From assembly GCA_028554795.2 (NCBI GenBank), contig CM068827.1, positions 77,311,677 to 77,375,676 of the forward strand: a DNA stretch of 64,000 bases. Direction: 5' to 3'. Below are positions 6,664 to 14,003 of the stretch, piece after piece. A program made the translations under genes and the position numbers. Positions within the stretch are counted from its first letter, which is position 1, and each line of letters starts with the position of its first letter. The notes under the pieces are model-generated. The model saw only the letters and a program-made list of their open reading frames with translations, did not search any database and was not told the origin of the DNA. The DNA is from Sinohyriopsis cumingii. Its lineage: Eukaryota > Mollusca > Bivalvia > Unionida > Unionidae.

Positions 6664-9600
6664 CTATCGATCTTGCCTAGGGTTCCTTTTTATATACAGA
6701 CCAATACCGACGTGACCGTACGGTAAGGTGAAATGATTGGGAAGTCGAACTCGCTTCTGGTACACGATTTGATAAACTTTTTCCAAAGGTCGACTGACGA
6801 TGTGGTGAGTGGGTAAACGTACAATCTTGTTCGGTTGGTAAGTGGTCACTTTAAAGTTTCCATCCTCTTCCGATTGCAAGGCTTCTTTCAATACCCCAAA
6901 GTTGACCACACGACTGGTACGATGATTCAGAGTCAGTCCTTTCACTTTGCACGTCGTGTGCACTTCTCCTTGTTTGTCCCGGTATTCGTAGCCGTAATTT
7001 TTGGGACCGCCACTGACGAAACTTAGAATCTTGTCGTCGGGATGCTCGTCTGTCCAGGCTCCTAAACGGTCTCCTTCGATGTCAGGGTGATGTTGAATCG
7101 GGTGATGGATGTAAATGCAACTGTCCGTGTCAAAGTACAGGACGCGTTCTTCTAACAGTTCTAAAGCTTCGTACAATTTTAAGCGAGCATGGGCTGTCAC
7201 GTAAGCCGCAATGATGACATTTCCAAAGGGGTCGTCTTGTACAAAGTCCAGATCTTCTTCGTAATTGACCAAGATCAAATCCTCGCGAACGACGTCCACG
7301 TGTTTCATGAATTTGGTTTTGTCGTGAATCATCTGAAAGTAGCGGGAAGGTTCTGTCAAATATTCCGTCTTGGGTAAACACGGGCGTTGTGCCATTTTAC
7401 CCCACAAGCAATTTAACATCACTTTGGCAAACGATCGCCTGCCTTCGTTTTTCTCGATGTGGTCTAAAGTGATGCCTTCTTGTTCGTAGTATTTCTCTTT
7501 GAATTGTATTTGGTCTTCGGGAGTGTGACACCAGGAAGGATAGCCGCTGGCTTCTTGCTTCAGTTTCAAAAAGGCATCCACGTAGTCTGCGAAAATGCTT
7601 TTCTGAGTAGGGTCACCCTTGTGGTATTGTTGTGTCTTGGGAAAGTGGCAAATTTCGTACACTTCTAACAGTTGGTATCCCATGTCCATAGCTTTGAACA
7701 ATTCTACGCTGACCCAGGTTCCCGTCAAGGCCCGTTCTTCCTGGCTGTGATGACAAGGCTGGTCTTGGTTGCACGTTTCGGCACAAGTACGGCACAAAGG
7801 AAACATCAGTTTGCCTTGACAATGGTGAGGTAAGACGGGATGGTATAGGTTCGTGGGAGGCAAAACTTTACACTTGATCAAGCCTTCGTATTGTCGAATG
7901 TTTTTCAGGTCGATGTGTTCCGTGAACAATTGCGGGTGCCCTACAGGAAAGCGACAATATTTGCACACGTAGGGATACAGCGAACACACGTCCAAGTATT
8001 TGATTTCTTCTCCGTTCTCTTCGTTGGCTTGGTACAGCAAACAGGTGGCATTGGTCCTTCCTCCGTACAAACTATCCCTCGGGTTCAGCGGGTCCATGAA
8101 CTGGTAACTTTCCACGAGGCGTTTAAACTCGGGATCGGTTTTCATACGGTGATCGTACTCGTGTTCCCACATTTCCACCACTTGGTATCCTTGCTGTTCT
8201 AACTTTAGGCGTCGCTGACAAGTGTCCTGGTACAAGTCTTCCATGGTTCGTTGCAAAAACTGATTTTTAGTGCCACGGTCAGGATAACAAACGGGACATC
8301 CGTGAAATAAGCAACCGTTAAACTCGTACACGATCTTCGGGTTTTCTAAGTCCCAGCCATCGACCGAATACGTTCCGATGGTCTTTTCGCCCCCTTCGTT
8401 GTGGGCATGCTGAATCCACTTGTCTTCCTTGTCGCACAAGTAATGTAACCAACGTAGGGCTTTGACCGAGTATTGACGCTTGACATAGTGGGTCGTTTGA
8501 GGACTGATGACAGCCACGGTGTTTTCAGGCATGAATCGTTGTCGATACACTAAGGAACACGCTTTGGCAATGGTGCAAGCTTCTTTCAAAGGATCGACCC
8601 CTCCGTGTTCCATGAACAGTTCTCGAAATTTTCCACAGCAACGTCGTAAAATGTCCACGTCGGAACGACAATACTTTAGCATTTCTTCCTGAAAGTCGAA
8701 GGGGTCAGAGGCATGAGCCTGGTACCAAGCGTAGAAAGCTTCTCGTTGTTCGGTACGCATGTTGTCGGGGTCGTAATAGTGAGCCTCAGGTAAATGGGGT
8801 AGAACGGCGTGTTGATTGGCTTCCGTATTGAAAAAGTGTGGAAAGTACCCTTTAGCCATTTCTGTCATTCCAAACGTTTTAGGCATTCGACTCAAAGGCA
8901 TGGCCAAATAGCTCATCGAATCTTTAAACTGTACTTGTCCCACTTGCATGAAAATGATTTTGGCTCCGTTCAAAGTCACTTTAGGACGTTCGGTGCCATG
9001 TTCCGTATTGTATCTGAGAAGAAACTGTCCATCGTATCCGGAGAAATTGTGAGCCATCACCGTGGCATGACGATGACAATCTCCGTAAAGTCCGATGTCC
9101 TCTTGGCTCCACGTCTTGTCGATGGGGTCTAAGACCCATTGGGCAAAATCGGCTAACGTGTTTGGCCCCCGAAAGATTTTTTCACGCCCTCCAGGAATCT
9201 TGCTGCAGTGAGGGCAATGACTGAAGATAGGTTCTTGAATGCACTTCTCGCACGCTCGATGAGCCACGCAGAAATTAGGAATGTGAATGCCAGTCTCTTG
9301 CATGCATTCGAAATCGAAAAAGATGAAATTGCCTTTCTTCTTGTGACCGTCCTCTTTCTCTGGTGGGGGCTGGTATTTTTGCACGTAACATTGGTGTTCC
9401 AAGTCCACGATGTGGTGACAAATGTGACATTTCTTTTTTCCTGAACATACGTGTGCCTTGGTACTATTGGTACGTATGCCTTGTCCACACGTAGGGCACA
9501 ATCTCAGGAGTTGACAAGCACATTTCTGCTGTGAACCTTGCGTTTTCAGATGTTGTTGGTAACAGGTAGGGCTGACAAACGTGCGCAGACAAGTGGAACA

Positions 9601-10725
9601 AGGCACTGGTTCTTCGCTCAGACAGGGTGAAGAGGCCAAACATCCTGAGCATTTCGATCCACAATGCTTGTGTTGCTCTCGATTATTATAACCATGGTCA
9701 CATTTCTCACAGTAATAACCGTATCCCAGGAATCCGGTGATACTGGTAATGGTATCGAAATGGTCATCGTGATGATAAACATGAATGTATTTTCCGTCCT
9801 TAAAATCTTGCCCTCGAAACAACAGAGACCCGCGCACTTCTTGAGGGTGCACTTTCAAAGTGTATCGTGGAGCTAGGGCATCTTGCAATTTTTGCATCTC
9901 AGGAATGCCACAGGGTGTGTCTTTGGACATGCCAGCTTGTCGTAACAGGAGTTCTGCTTCACTTCGTTGTTTGGCTCGGTCCGATTGTCGAATGTTCTCC
10001 CAGTCTCTTTTCCATTCTACCGTGTCGTTCTTGTTGGCATAGGTTCGTCCCACCACGATGGCACGGGCTAAACACATCTGGTCATGAGGATTGTGAATTT
10101 GGACAAGGCTACGCTTAATGCTGCGAAGGTCGTTCACCAATAACATCTTTTTGCGTCCGGTCCCTTGAGGAGGAGAGACGTGGGTCATGTCCAATGTGGC
10201 TTTTCCATCGGTGATGTCAAACTGGTCATTAGATTGTTGCACGTGTTGAATCTTGTCCATGACTTTGGAAGCGGTCAATTCTGCAGGGGTGCTAAACTCG
10301 ATCCAAACAGGGGATTTCAAACCGTCGTGTTGTATGGAAAGTCTCAAGCGATCGTCTTCTTTGGGTTGACATTGTCGCTTGAGTGCAGTGAGCAGAGAAT
10401 CCCACACTCCGGTGATGAACCCTTCTGCTTTCTCTAACGGTACTTCGGACTTGAAATCTTTAAACTTCACCGTGTATTTGTAAGCCGTGTTTCTAAATTT
10501 TCTAGAGGAGCGCTTTTCCGTCTCTCGAATGGAATAGTACTTTTCAGGGTTGACAAAGGGTGGTGGACTTGGTTTAGAGGGTTCGGATTCTGGTTCACTC
10601 ATGTCCTCTTCAAAATCACTGGCATGAATTTGTGTCAATATTTTAGCCCTGGTACGAGGCGATAGATCACGTTTCTGCCTCTTACTTTCTTCTTCTTTCT
10701 TCTCGAATGAATGGGTTCGTTTCAT
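6664..10725 (-). CDS. Protein-primed family B DNA polymerase (pPolB)
   Basis: A 1353-residue replicative polymerase that would copy the element using a terminal-protein primer. The N-terminal 450 residues include Cys/His zinc-finger-like clusters (CEKCDHGYNNREQHKHC, CSTCLRTF, CPTCGQG). The 3'-5' exonuclease motifs are FFDFECM (about residue 470), HNFSGYDGQF (about 560) and YCRSDVDIL (about 687). An insert with EFNGCLFHGCPVC is characteristic of Polinton polymerases. Polymerase motifs are DVCSLYP (about 913), LNCLWGK (about 1105) and YFDTDS (about 1198). The length is usual for the family. The gene starts divergently from the zinc-knuckle gene. Confidence 0.95.
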   Translation of the reverse strand: MKRTHSFEKKEEESKRQKRDLSPRTRAKILTQIHASDFEEDMSEPESEPSKPSPPPFVNPEKYYSIRETEKRSSRKFRNTAYKYTVKFKDFKSEVPLEKAEGFITGVWDSLLTALKRQCQPKEDDRLRLSIQHDGLKSPVWIEFSTPAELTASKVMDKIQHVQQSNDQFDITDGKATLDMTHVSPPQGTGRKKMLLVNDLRSIKRSLVQIHNPHDQMCLARAIVVGRTYANKNDTVEWKRDWENIRQSDRAKQRSEAELLLRQAGMSKDTPCGIPEMQKLQDALAPRYTLKVHPQEVRGSLLFRGQDFKDGKYIHVYHHDDHFDTITSITGFLGYGYYCEKCDHGYNNREQHKHCGSKCSGCLASSPCLSEEPVPCSTCLRTFVSPTCYQQHLKTQGSQQKCACQLLRLCPTCGQGIRTNSTKAHVCSGKKKCHICHHIVDLEHQCYVQKYQPPPEKEDGHKKKGNFIFFDFECMQETGIHIPNFCVAHRACEKCIQEPIFSHCPHCSKIPGGREKIFRGPNTLADFAQWVLDPIDKTWSQEDIGLYGDCHRHATVMAHNFSGYDGQFLLRYNTEHGTERPKVTLNGAKIIFMQVGQVQFKDSMSYLAMPLSRMPKTFGMTEMAKGYFPHFFNTEANQHAVLPHLPEAHYYDPDNMRTEQREAFYAWYQAHASDPFDFQEEMLKYCRSDVDILRRCCGKFRELFMEHGGVDPLKEACTIAKACSLVYRQRFMPENTVAVISPQTTHYVKRQYSVKALRWLHYLCDKEDKWIQHAHNEGGEKTIGTYSVDGWDLENPKIVYEFNGCLFHGCPVCYPDRGTKNQFLQRTMEDLYQDTCQRRLKLEQQGYQVVEMWEHEYDHRMKTDPEFKRLVESYQFMDPLNPRDSLYGGRTNATCLLYQANEENGEEIKYLDVCSLYPYVCKYCRFPVGHPQLFTEHIDLKNIRQYEGLIKCKVLPPTNLYHPVLPHHCQGKLMFPLCRTCAETCNQDQPCHHSQEERALTGTWVSVELFKAMDMGYQLLEVYEICHFPKTQQYHKGDPTQKSIFADYVDAFLKLKQEASGYPSWCHTPEDQIQFKEKYYEQEGITLDHIEKNEGRRSFAKVMLNCLWGKMAQRPCLPKTEYLTEPSRYFQMIHDKTKFMKHVDVVREDLILVNYEEDLDFVQDDPFGNVIIAAYVTAHARLKLYEALELLEERVLYFDTDSCIYIHHPIQHHPDIEGDRLGAWTDEHPDDKILSFVSGGPKNYGYEYRDKQGEVHTTCKVKGLTLNHRTSRVVNFGVLKEALQSEEDGNFKVTTYQPNKIVRLPTHHIVSRPLEKVYQIVYQKRVRLPNHFTLPYGHVGIGLYIKRNPRQDR

Positions 10726-10859
10726 CTTGAAAGCAAAAAGTCAAATGACTCAAGTTCAAACACCATGAACTACTTTATAGTCATAGCAGACCAGCGTATA
10801 TAAAAGGGTGTGTGTCTTGTCCTTTCACTATTCATTTCACTCTCAAGCCGAGCACAACG
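10726..10859. promoter_or_regulatory. Bidirectional promoter between pPolB and zinc-knuckle gene (element A)
   Basis: The 134-bp gap between two divergent starts contains a TATA box on each strand. TATATAAAAG on the plus strand (10797-10806) is 53 nt before the zinc-knuckle ATG, and CTATAAAG on the minus strand (10773-10780) is about 48 nt before the polymerase ATG. The same arrangement is kept in element B (31340-31474). Confidence 0.75.
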
Positions 10860-11300
10860 ATGGAAGAGACTAACCAGATGGAACGTTTCGTCAGAGCTTT
10901 GCGAGGGGTCATTAGAAAATTCTCTTCAGACCAGCCTGCGGACTACTCTCCTTCCTTTCGAGATAAAAGTCAAGATACTTGCTATATCTGTCAGAAGAAA
11001 GGGCATTGGTCTTCAGAGTGTCCAGACCGTCAAAAAACAGGAGCTAAAAAAGACAAAAGTAAAGATACCTGTTATTATTGTAAAGAAAAAGGACATTGGT
11101 CTCCAGATTGCCCAAAAAAGAAACAAGAGGAGTCAGAAGAAAAGAAGGATTCTTCAGAAGAAGAGAGGGATTCTTCAGAGGAAGAAAGCAGACAGGTGAA
11201 GAAAAAGAAACAGGAGACGAAAAAAAGAAGGGAAGAAAGCGAGGAGGAAGAAGAGGAAAAGAGTGTGACGGTGAAGAAATTCAAAAAACAGAGAGACTAA
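10860..11300 (+). CDS. CCHC zinc-knuckle protein with acidic/basic tail
   Basis: A 146-residue protein on the strand opposite to most element genes. Two CCHC knuckles, CYICQKKGHWSSEC and CYYCKEKGHWSPDC, are spaced as in nucleocapsid and CNBP-type RNA or single-strand DNA binders. The N-terminal 40 residues (MEETNQMERFVRALRGVIRK) are helical and basic; the tail is a highly charged Glu/Ser/Lys run. The ATG at 10860 follows a strong TATA box. Poly(A) signals ATTAAA (11334-11339) and AATAAA (11387-11392) follow the stop. Nucleic-acid binding is likely; the specific role (replication, packaging, RNA control) is unknown. Confidence 0.8.
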   Translation: MEETNQMERFVRALRGVIRKFSSDQPADYSPSFRDKSQDTCYICQKKGHWSSECPDRQKTGAKKDKSKDTCYYCKEKGHWSPDCPKKKQEESEEKKDSSEEERDSSEEESRQVKKKKQETKKRREESEEEEEEKSVTVKKFKKQRD

Positions 11301-11540
11301 ACAAGGAGAAAAGAAGAAATCAATGAACTTTTTATTAAAGTGTTGAGTTGTGAATTGTGAATTGGATTGTAAAAAATGGAGAAAAGAATAAATGAATGAT
11401 ATAAGGTAAGAGTCTTTGAGTTTTGATTTTAAAATAAGAAGCTACACTCACGCACTCATACACAGGCACGTACTATAAGGGTAAAAATGGGTGGGGTTTA
11501 TTTTTTTTTTTTTTTTGAGTTATTGGCAAATTGAAATTGT
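11301..11540 (+). terminator. Poly(A) region of zinc-knuckle gene and AT-rich spacer
   Basis: AT-rich spacer with ATTAAA at 11334 and AATAAA at 11387, consistent with ordinary cleavage and polyadenylation of the plus-strand zinc-knuckle transcript. This contrasts with the next gene to the right, which converges on it and ends in a histone-type stem-loop. A T-run lies near 11500. No coding seen. Confidence 0.6.
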
Positions 11541-11579
11541 ATTTCTTTTCGAGATATGTGGGTGGCCCTGAAAAGGGCC
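11541..11579 (-). terminator. Histone-type mRNA 3' end (stem-loop plus downstream element), A minus-strand gene
   Basis: On the minus strand, 11579-11564 reads GGCCCTTTTCAGGGCC, a 6-bp stem with a TTTC loop, preceded by an A-run and followed by ACCCA. The purine-rich CTCGAAAAGAAAT follows about 13 nt after the stem. This matches the layout of replication-dependent histone pre-mRNA: SLBP-bound stem-loop, ACCCA cleavage area, U7-binding downstream element. It lies 27 nt after the stop of the 11607-12182 gene. Confidence 0.85.
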
Positions 11580-11606
11580 TTTTTTCTTTACGATGTAGGG
11601 GTGAGT

Positions 11607-12182
11607 TTAAGCAATCAACTTTAACTGCCTTATGCCTTTGCCACGGCCAAGGCCTACTTCTGGACTGCGTAATGTTGATGATGATGATAATGATTGGGTT
11701 GAAATCACTAAGGGTGGTACGGTAGGCTTAGTCACAGGGTTGACGTGTTTAGCTCGGGAAGGTCGTATTCTCTTCGGTCGTGATAAAGAAGTCTGATACA
11801 TTTGTTTCAGACTTCTTAACTCCGCTAAAATATCCAACAGTACCGTGACCGTTTGATTCTCACCCTCTTGTTTCTTTGCTGCTACTTCTTCTTGCTGTTG
11901 TTTTTTTCTTACCTCTTCTTCTTGTTGCTGTTGCTGCAGGAGAAAAGCCTGTTCCGCTTCTTTTTGTCGTTGCATAAATTTCTCCAATTCTTCTTTCTGT
12001 CTCTGTCTAAAATTCTCCACTTGCGGTAATGAAGAAGGTAACGAAGGTTCCGGAACAAATTCTTGCGAGGAGAGAAAATCCACAAAATCCCAATTCACCT
12101 CTTCTGAAAGTAAGTCCGGGTTCCCTTGGGCGGTCTCCGCTGCTGGTGCACCCCATTGGATCGTTTTCTGAGTTTCCGTCAT
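11607..12182 (-). CDS. Gln/Glu-rich coiled-coil protein with histone-type 3' end
   Basis: A 191-residue protein. The N-terminal 55 residues are acidic (NPDLLSEEVNWDFVDFLSSQ), residues about 55-115 form a long charged coiled coil (RQRQKEELEKFMQRQKEAEQ, then poly-Gln and KKQQQEE), then VLLDILAELRSLKQMYQ and a basic tail (SLSRPKRIRPSRAKH). The element B copy (32195-32752) is alike throughout with in-frame length changes in the Gln and Ser runs, so the gene is real. It starts divergently from 12401-12631. Acidic N-terminus plus coiled coil plus basic patch would suit a transcription or chromatin factor, but no family is recognised. Confidence 0.75.
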   Translation of the reverse strand: MTETQKTIQWGAPAAETAQGNPDLLSEEVNWDFVDFLSSQEFVPEPSLPSSLPQVENFRQRQKEELEKFMQRQKEAEQAFLLQQQQQEEEVRKKQQQEEVAAKKQEGENQTVTVLLDILAELRSLKQMYQTSLSRPKRIRPSRAKHVNPVTKPTVPPLVISTQSLSSSSTLRSPEVGLGRGKGIRQLKLIA

Positions 12183-12400
12183 GTTGAATCACTGTCGCAT
12201 AGATTGACTGCACACAAGTGCTAGCAGATCTATATTGACTACGTGACGTCACAGACTGCTCTCTTCGGATTGGATGCAGCTGGCTGAATTTTGTAACGCG
12301 TGTTCGGATTGGTGAATGAACTCAATCCGTTTCAATCCTACCTGTCCCTATAAATAAGCGCAGTTCAGTGCATTGATTCACCTATTCTCGGAGCCTCAAC
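12183..12400. promoter_or_regulatory. Divergent histone-pair-like promoter (element A)
   Basis: Shared upstream region of two divergent small genes. It has a perfect CRE, TGACGTCA (12244-12251), two ATTGG boxes (12269-12273 and 12308-12312; CCAAT on the other strand), and TATAAATA (12349-12356) 45 nt before the plus-strand ATG. A weaker TATA-like CAATATAG on the minus strand sits near 12230-12236. CRE, both CCAAT boxes and the plus-strand TATA are kept in element B. Paired CCAAT boxes between divergent TATA boxes is the layout of H2A-H2B gene pairs. Confidence 0.7.
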
Positions 12401-12631
12401 ATGTGGACCGACGTTGAATCTTCAACCCTTGTGTCAACAATGATGTTCAGGACGGACATGCTCATGTATGTCCGATCCAAGTGGACCGTTGTCCACAGGA
12501 CCAGCAGCAGCCTGTGGATAAGAAGAGTCTATATAGAGAGACAAGGTTGCCTCAAGAGGACTCTGATGTATGGCCCTGCTGTAAGACGAAGTTTGAGGAC
12601 AAGAAGATGTCGCAAATGCCCTTTATGTTAA
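12401..12631 (+). CDS. Conserved 76-residue basic protein next to terminal repeat
   Basis: A small protein, MWTDVESSTLVSTMMFRTDM, ending RRSLRTRRCRKCPLC. The element B copy (32972-33202) is exactly the same length with about 14 substitutions in 76 and no length change, and both have the same TATA box upstream and the same histone-type stem-loop about 22-24 nt after the stop. This argues for a true gene. The middle (RRVYIERQGCLKR) and C-terminus are strongly basic with a final C-x2-C-like cluster, so nucleic-acid or zinc binding is possible. No family recognised. Confidence 0.7.
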   Translation: MWTDVESSTLVSTMMFRTDMLMYVRSKWTVVHRTSSSLWIRRVYIERQGCLKRTLMYGPAVRRSLRTRRCRKCPLC

Positions 12632-12650
12632 GGGCATATTAACATAAACC

Positions 12651-13068
12651 AAAGGCCCTTTTCAGGGCCAGCCATATTTCTCGAAAAGAGATAGTCTTTG
12701 AATTGCCTACCCCTTTTTTTATTTTATTTTTTTTAAAAAAAAATAGAGACCCTCCCTGTTTCAATTTTACATAGACCCTATACAGTCCCAAGGGTTTATG
12801 TCCATGTTAAATTTACATAGACCCTATATTGTCCCAGGGTTTTTGGCCATGTTAATTCCCATAGACCCTATATGTTCCCACGATTTTTCTCCATGTTAAA
12901 TTTACATAGACCCTATATTGTCCCAGGGTTTTTGGCCATGTTAATTCCCATAGACCCTATATGTTCCCACGATTTTTCTCCATGTTAAATTTACATAGAC
13001 CCTATATGTTCCCAAGGGGGTCTGTAATGATAAATCCCATAGACCCTATAAGATCCCCATTAACTACT
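12651..13068. repeat. Right terminal repeat of Polinton A, seven iteron-like units
   Basis: From 12768 to 13068 there are about seven tandem units of about 45 bp, each with CATAGACCCTATA followed by a variable GTCCCA-type segment and CCATGTTAAATTT. Two unit types alternate (units 2-3 repeat as 4-5). The sequence ends CCCCATTAACTACT, the ACT end expected of a Polinton. The inner edge carries the histone-type stem-loop. The matching left end is outside the window, so terminal inversion is inferred from element B. Confidence 0.8.
12654..12692 (+). terminator. Histone-type mRNA 3' end of 76-residue gene (element A)
   Basis: GGCCCTTTTCAGGGCC at 12654-12669 is preceded by ACCAAA and followed by AGCCA and, at 12683, GAAAAGAGA. 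The order and spacing match stem-loop, cleavage site and histone downstream element. It is in the sense orientation of 12401-12631, 22 nt after its stop, and lies at the inner edge of the terminal repeat of element A. Confidence 0.85.
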
Positions 13069-13184
13069 AATGTGCATGTTAGATGAAGTTAAAAGTAGTC
13101 AAATTTAGAAAGTAAACTTGTGTATTGTTTTAATATCATGTTGTGCACAAACTGTGATAATGTCAAATCTGTCTAATGCTTTAC

Positions 13185-13376
13185 CCTGGCGCTCAGCATT
13201 AAGAGGTTAGTGTTAGGACTGGTCGGCCTGTTGTCAGGATAATCTGACTGGGTGGGGCATCATGCTACTTGTCTGCGACATGATGTCTCAGTGCTAGGAA
13301 TCACTATAAACAGCCACACTGCAGACATCGTAGTGATATGACTGAACTTTTTTTAAAACTACGTTAAAAATGCAAA

Positions 13377-13377
<1 letters not shown>
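13185..13377 (+). repeat. SINE-type repeat, body and 3' end
   Basis: The stretch from CAGCATTAAGAGGTTAGTG through TGACTGGGTGGGGCATCATG to ATATGACTGAAC and CTACGTTAAAAATGCAAAT matches two other places in this window: the body at about 62508-62610, and the 3' end at 63691-63750 and, inverted, 54436-54545. The tRNA-like head is missing here, so the copy is 5'-truncated. The tail runs directly into (CA)n. Confidence 0.7.

Positions 13378-13428
<51 letters not shown>
13378..13428. repeat. (CA)n microsatellite
   Basis: About 25 uninterrupted CA units directly after the SINE-type tail. Confidence 0.95.
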
Positions 13429-13430
<2 letters not shown>

Positions 13431-13471
13431 TGGATCTCCTTTACATGTAGTAACTGTTAATTTAATGTAAT

Positions 13472-13477
13472 GTTATG
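13472..13477. repeat. Target site duplication of Polinton B, left copy
   Basis: GTTATG immediately left of the AGTAGTATAAGG terminus; the identical GTTATG follows the right terminus at 33682-33687. Six bases is the known Polinton duplication length. Confidence 0.93.
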
Positions 13478-13983
13478 AGTAGTATAAGGGGTGAGATTAG
13501 CGACAATGGGAATTAGCATTAAAAACACACCCTGGGTAAGATTAGCGACAATGGAAATTTAACATTAACCACCCTGGGTAAGATTAGCGACAATGGAAAT
13601 TTAACATGGGCAAAAAACCCTGGGTAAGATTAGCGACAATGGAATTTAACATTGGAGAAAGGAAAAAAAAGGAAATATTGATTTTAGCGACAAAGGCATT
13701 CGAACAATGGAAAAAAAAATATCGATTCTAGGGACAAAGGCAATTGAACATGGGGAATAGAGTTTGGGTCTGTCTAGGGACAAGGGGAATTGAACATGGG
13801 AATAGAGTTTGGGTTTGTCTAGGGACAAAGGGGAATTGAACATGCTAGAAAAAAACTACTTTAGGGACAAGGGGAATTGAACATGGGACTTTGTTTTTTT
13901 TTTTAAAAAATTTTATAAAGGGGTAGGCAATGGAAAGTCATTCTCTTTTCGACAAATATGGGTGGCCCTGAAAAGGGCCTTTG
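13478..13983. repeat. Left terminal inverted repeat of Polinton B, nine iteron-like units
   Basis: It pairs in inverted orientation with 33224-33681. It contains about nine tandem units of 40-55 bp with the core TAGCGACAATGGAAATTTAACAT... in the outer units, grading into TAGGGACAAGGGGAATTGAAC in the inner units. Adjacent units share a CCCTGGGTAAGAT-type link. The inner edge contains a histone-type stem-loop. The outermost bases are AGTAGT. Confidence 0.9.
13941..13979 (-). terminator. Histone-type mRNA 3' end inside left terminal repeat (element B)
   Basis: On the minus strand, 13979-13964 reads GGCCCTTTTCAGGGCC, preceded by CCCAAA and followed by ACCCATATTTGTCGAAAAGAGA. It is in sense with the 14004-14600 gene, 24 nt after its stop. 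The signal lies within the terminal inverted repeat, so an equivalent signal occurs in the right repeat for the right-most gene. Confidence 0.85.
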
Positions 13984-14003
13984 GGTTTTTTCTTCTTCTT
14001 CTT

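Larger units (their letters stand above)
1..13068. mobile_element. Polinton/Maverick element A (partial, right part)
   Basis: This is a virus-like DNA transposon whose left part lies outside the window. It is recognised by its gene set: DDE integrase, FtsK/HerA-type ATPase and protein-primed family B DNA polymerase, with a long repeat-rich terminus ending in ACTACT. Gene order from the integrase rightwards matches element B, and shared genes look roughly 90 percent alike by eye. The six bases after its end, AATGTG (13069-13074), are the expected target duplication, but the partner is off the window. The visible part looks whole with no obvious breaks, which suggests a recent insertion. It carries accessory genes (4390-6631) not found in B. 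Confidence 0.93.
13069..13477. other. Host spacer between the two Polintons
   Basis: 409 bp of non-Polinton DNA. It holds AATGTG (13069-13074, presumed target duplication of A), a SINE-type tail repeat (about 13185-13375), a (CA)n tract and finally GTTATG (13472-13477), the left target duplication of element B. No gene seen. Confidence 0.8.

Noticed and set aside
10860-11300. Retroviral Gag fragment
   Set aside because: CCHC knuckles alone suggested Gag, but there is no capsid, protease or reverse transcriptase nearby, and the same gene is in the same place in both Polintons.
13490-13930. Regularly spaced repeats that could suggest a CRISPR array
   Set aside because: Units are imperfect and graded, spacers are not unique sequences, and the array is mirrored at the other end of a Polinton. 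It is an iteron-like terminal repeat in an animal genome.
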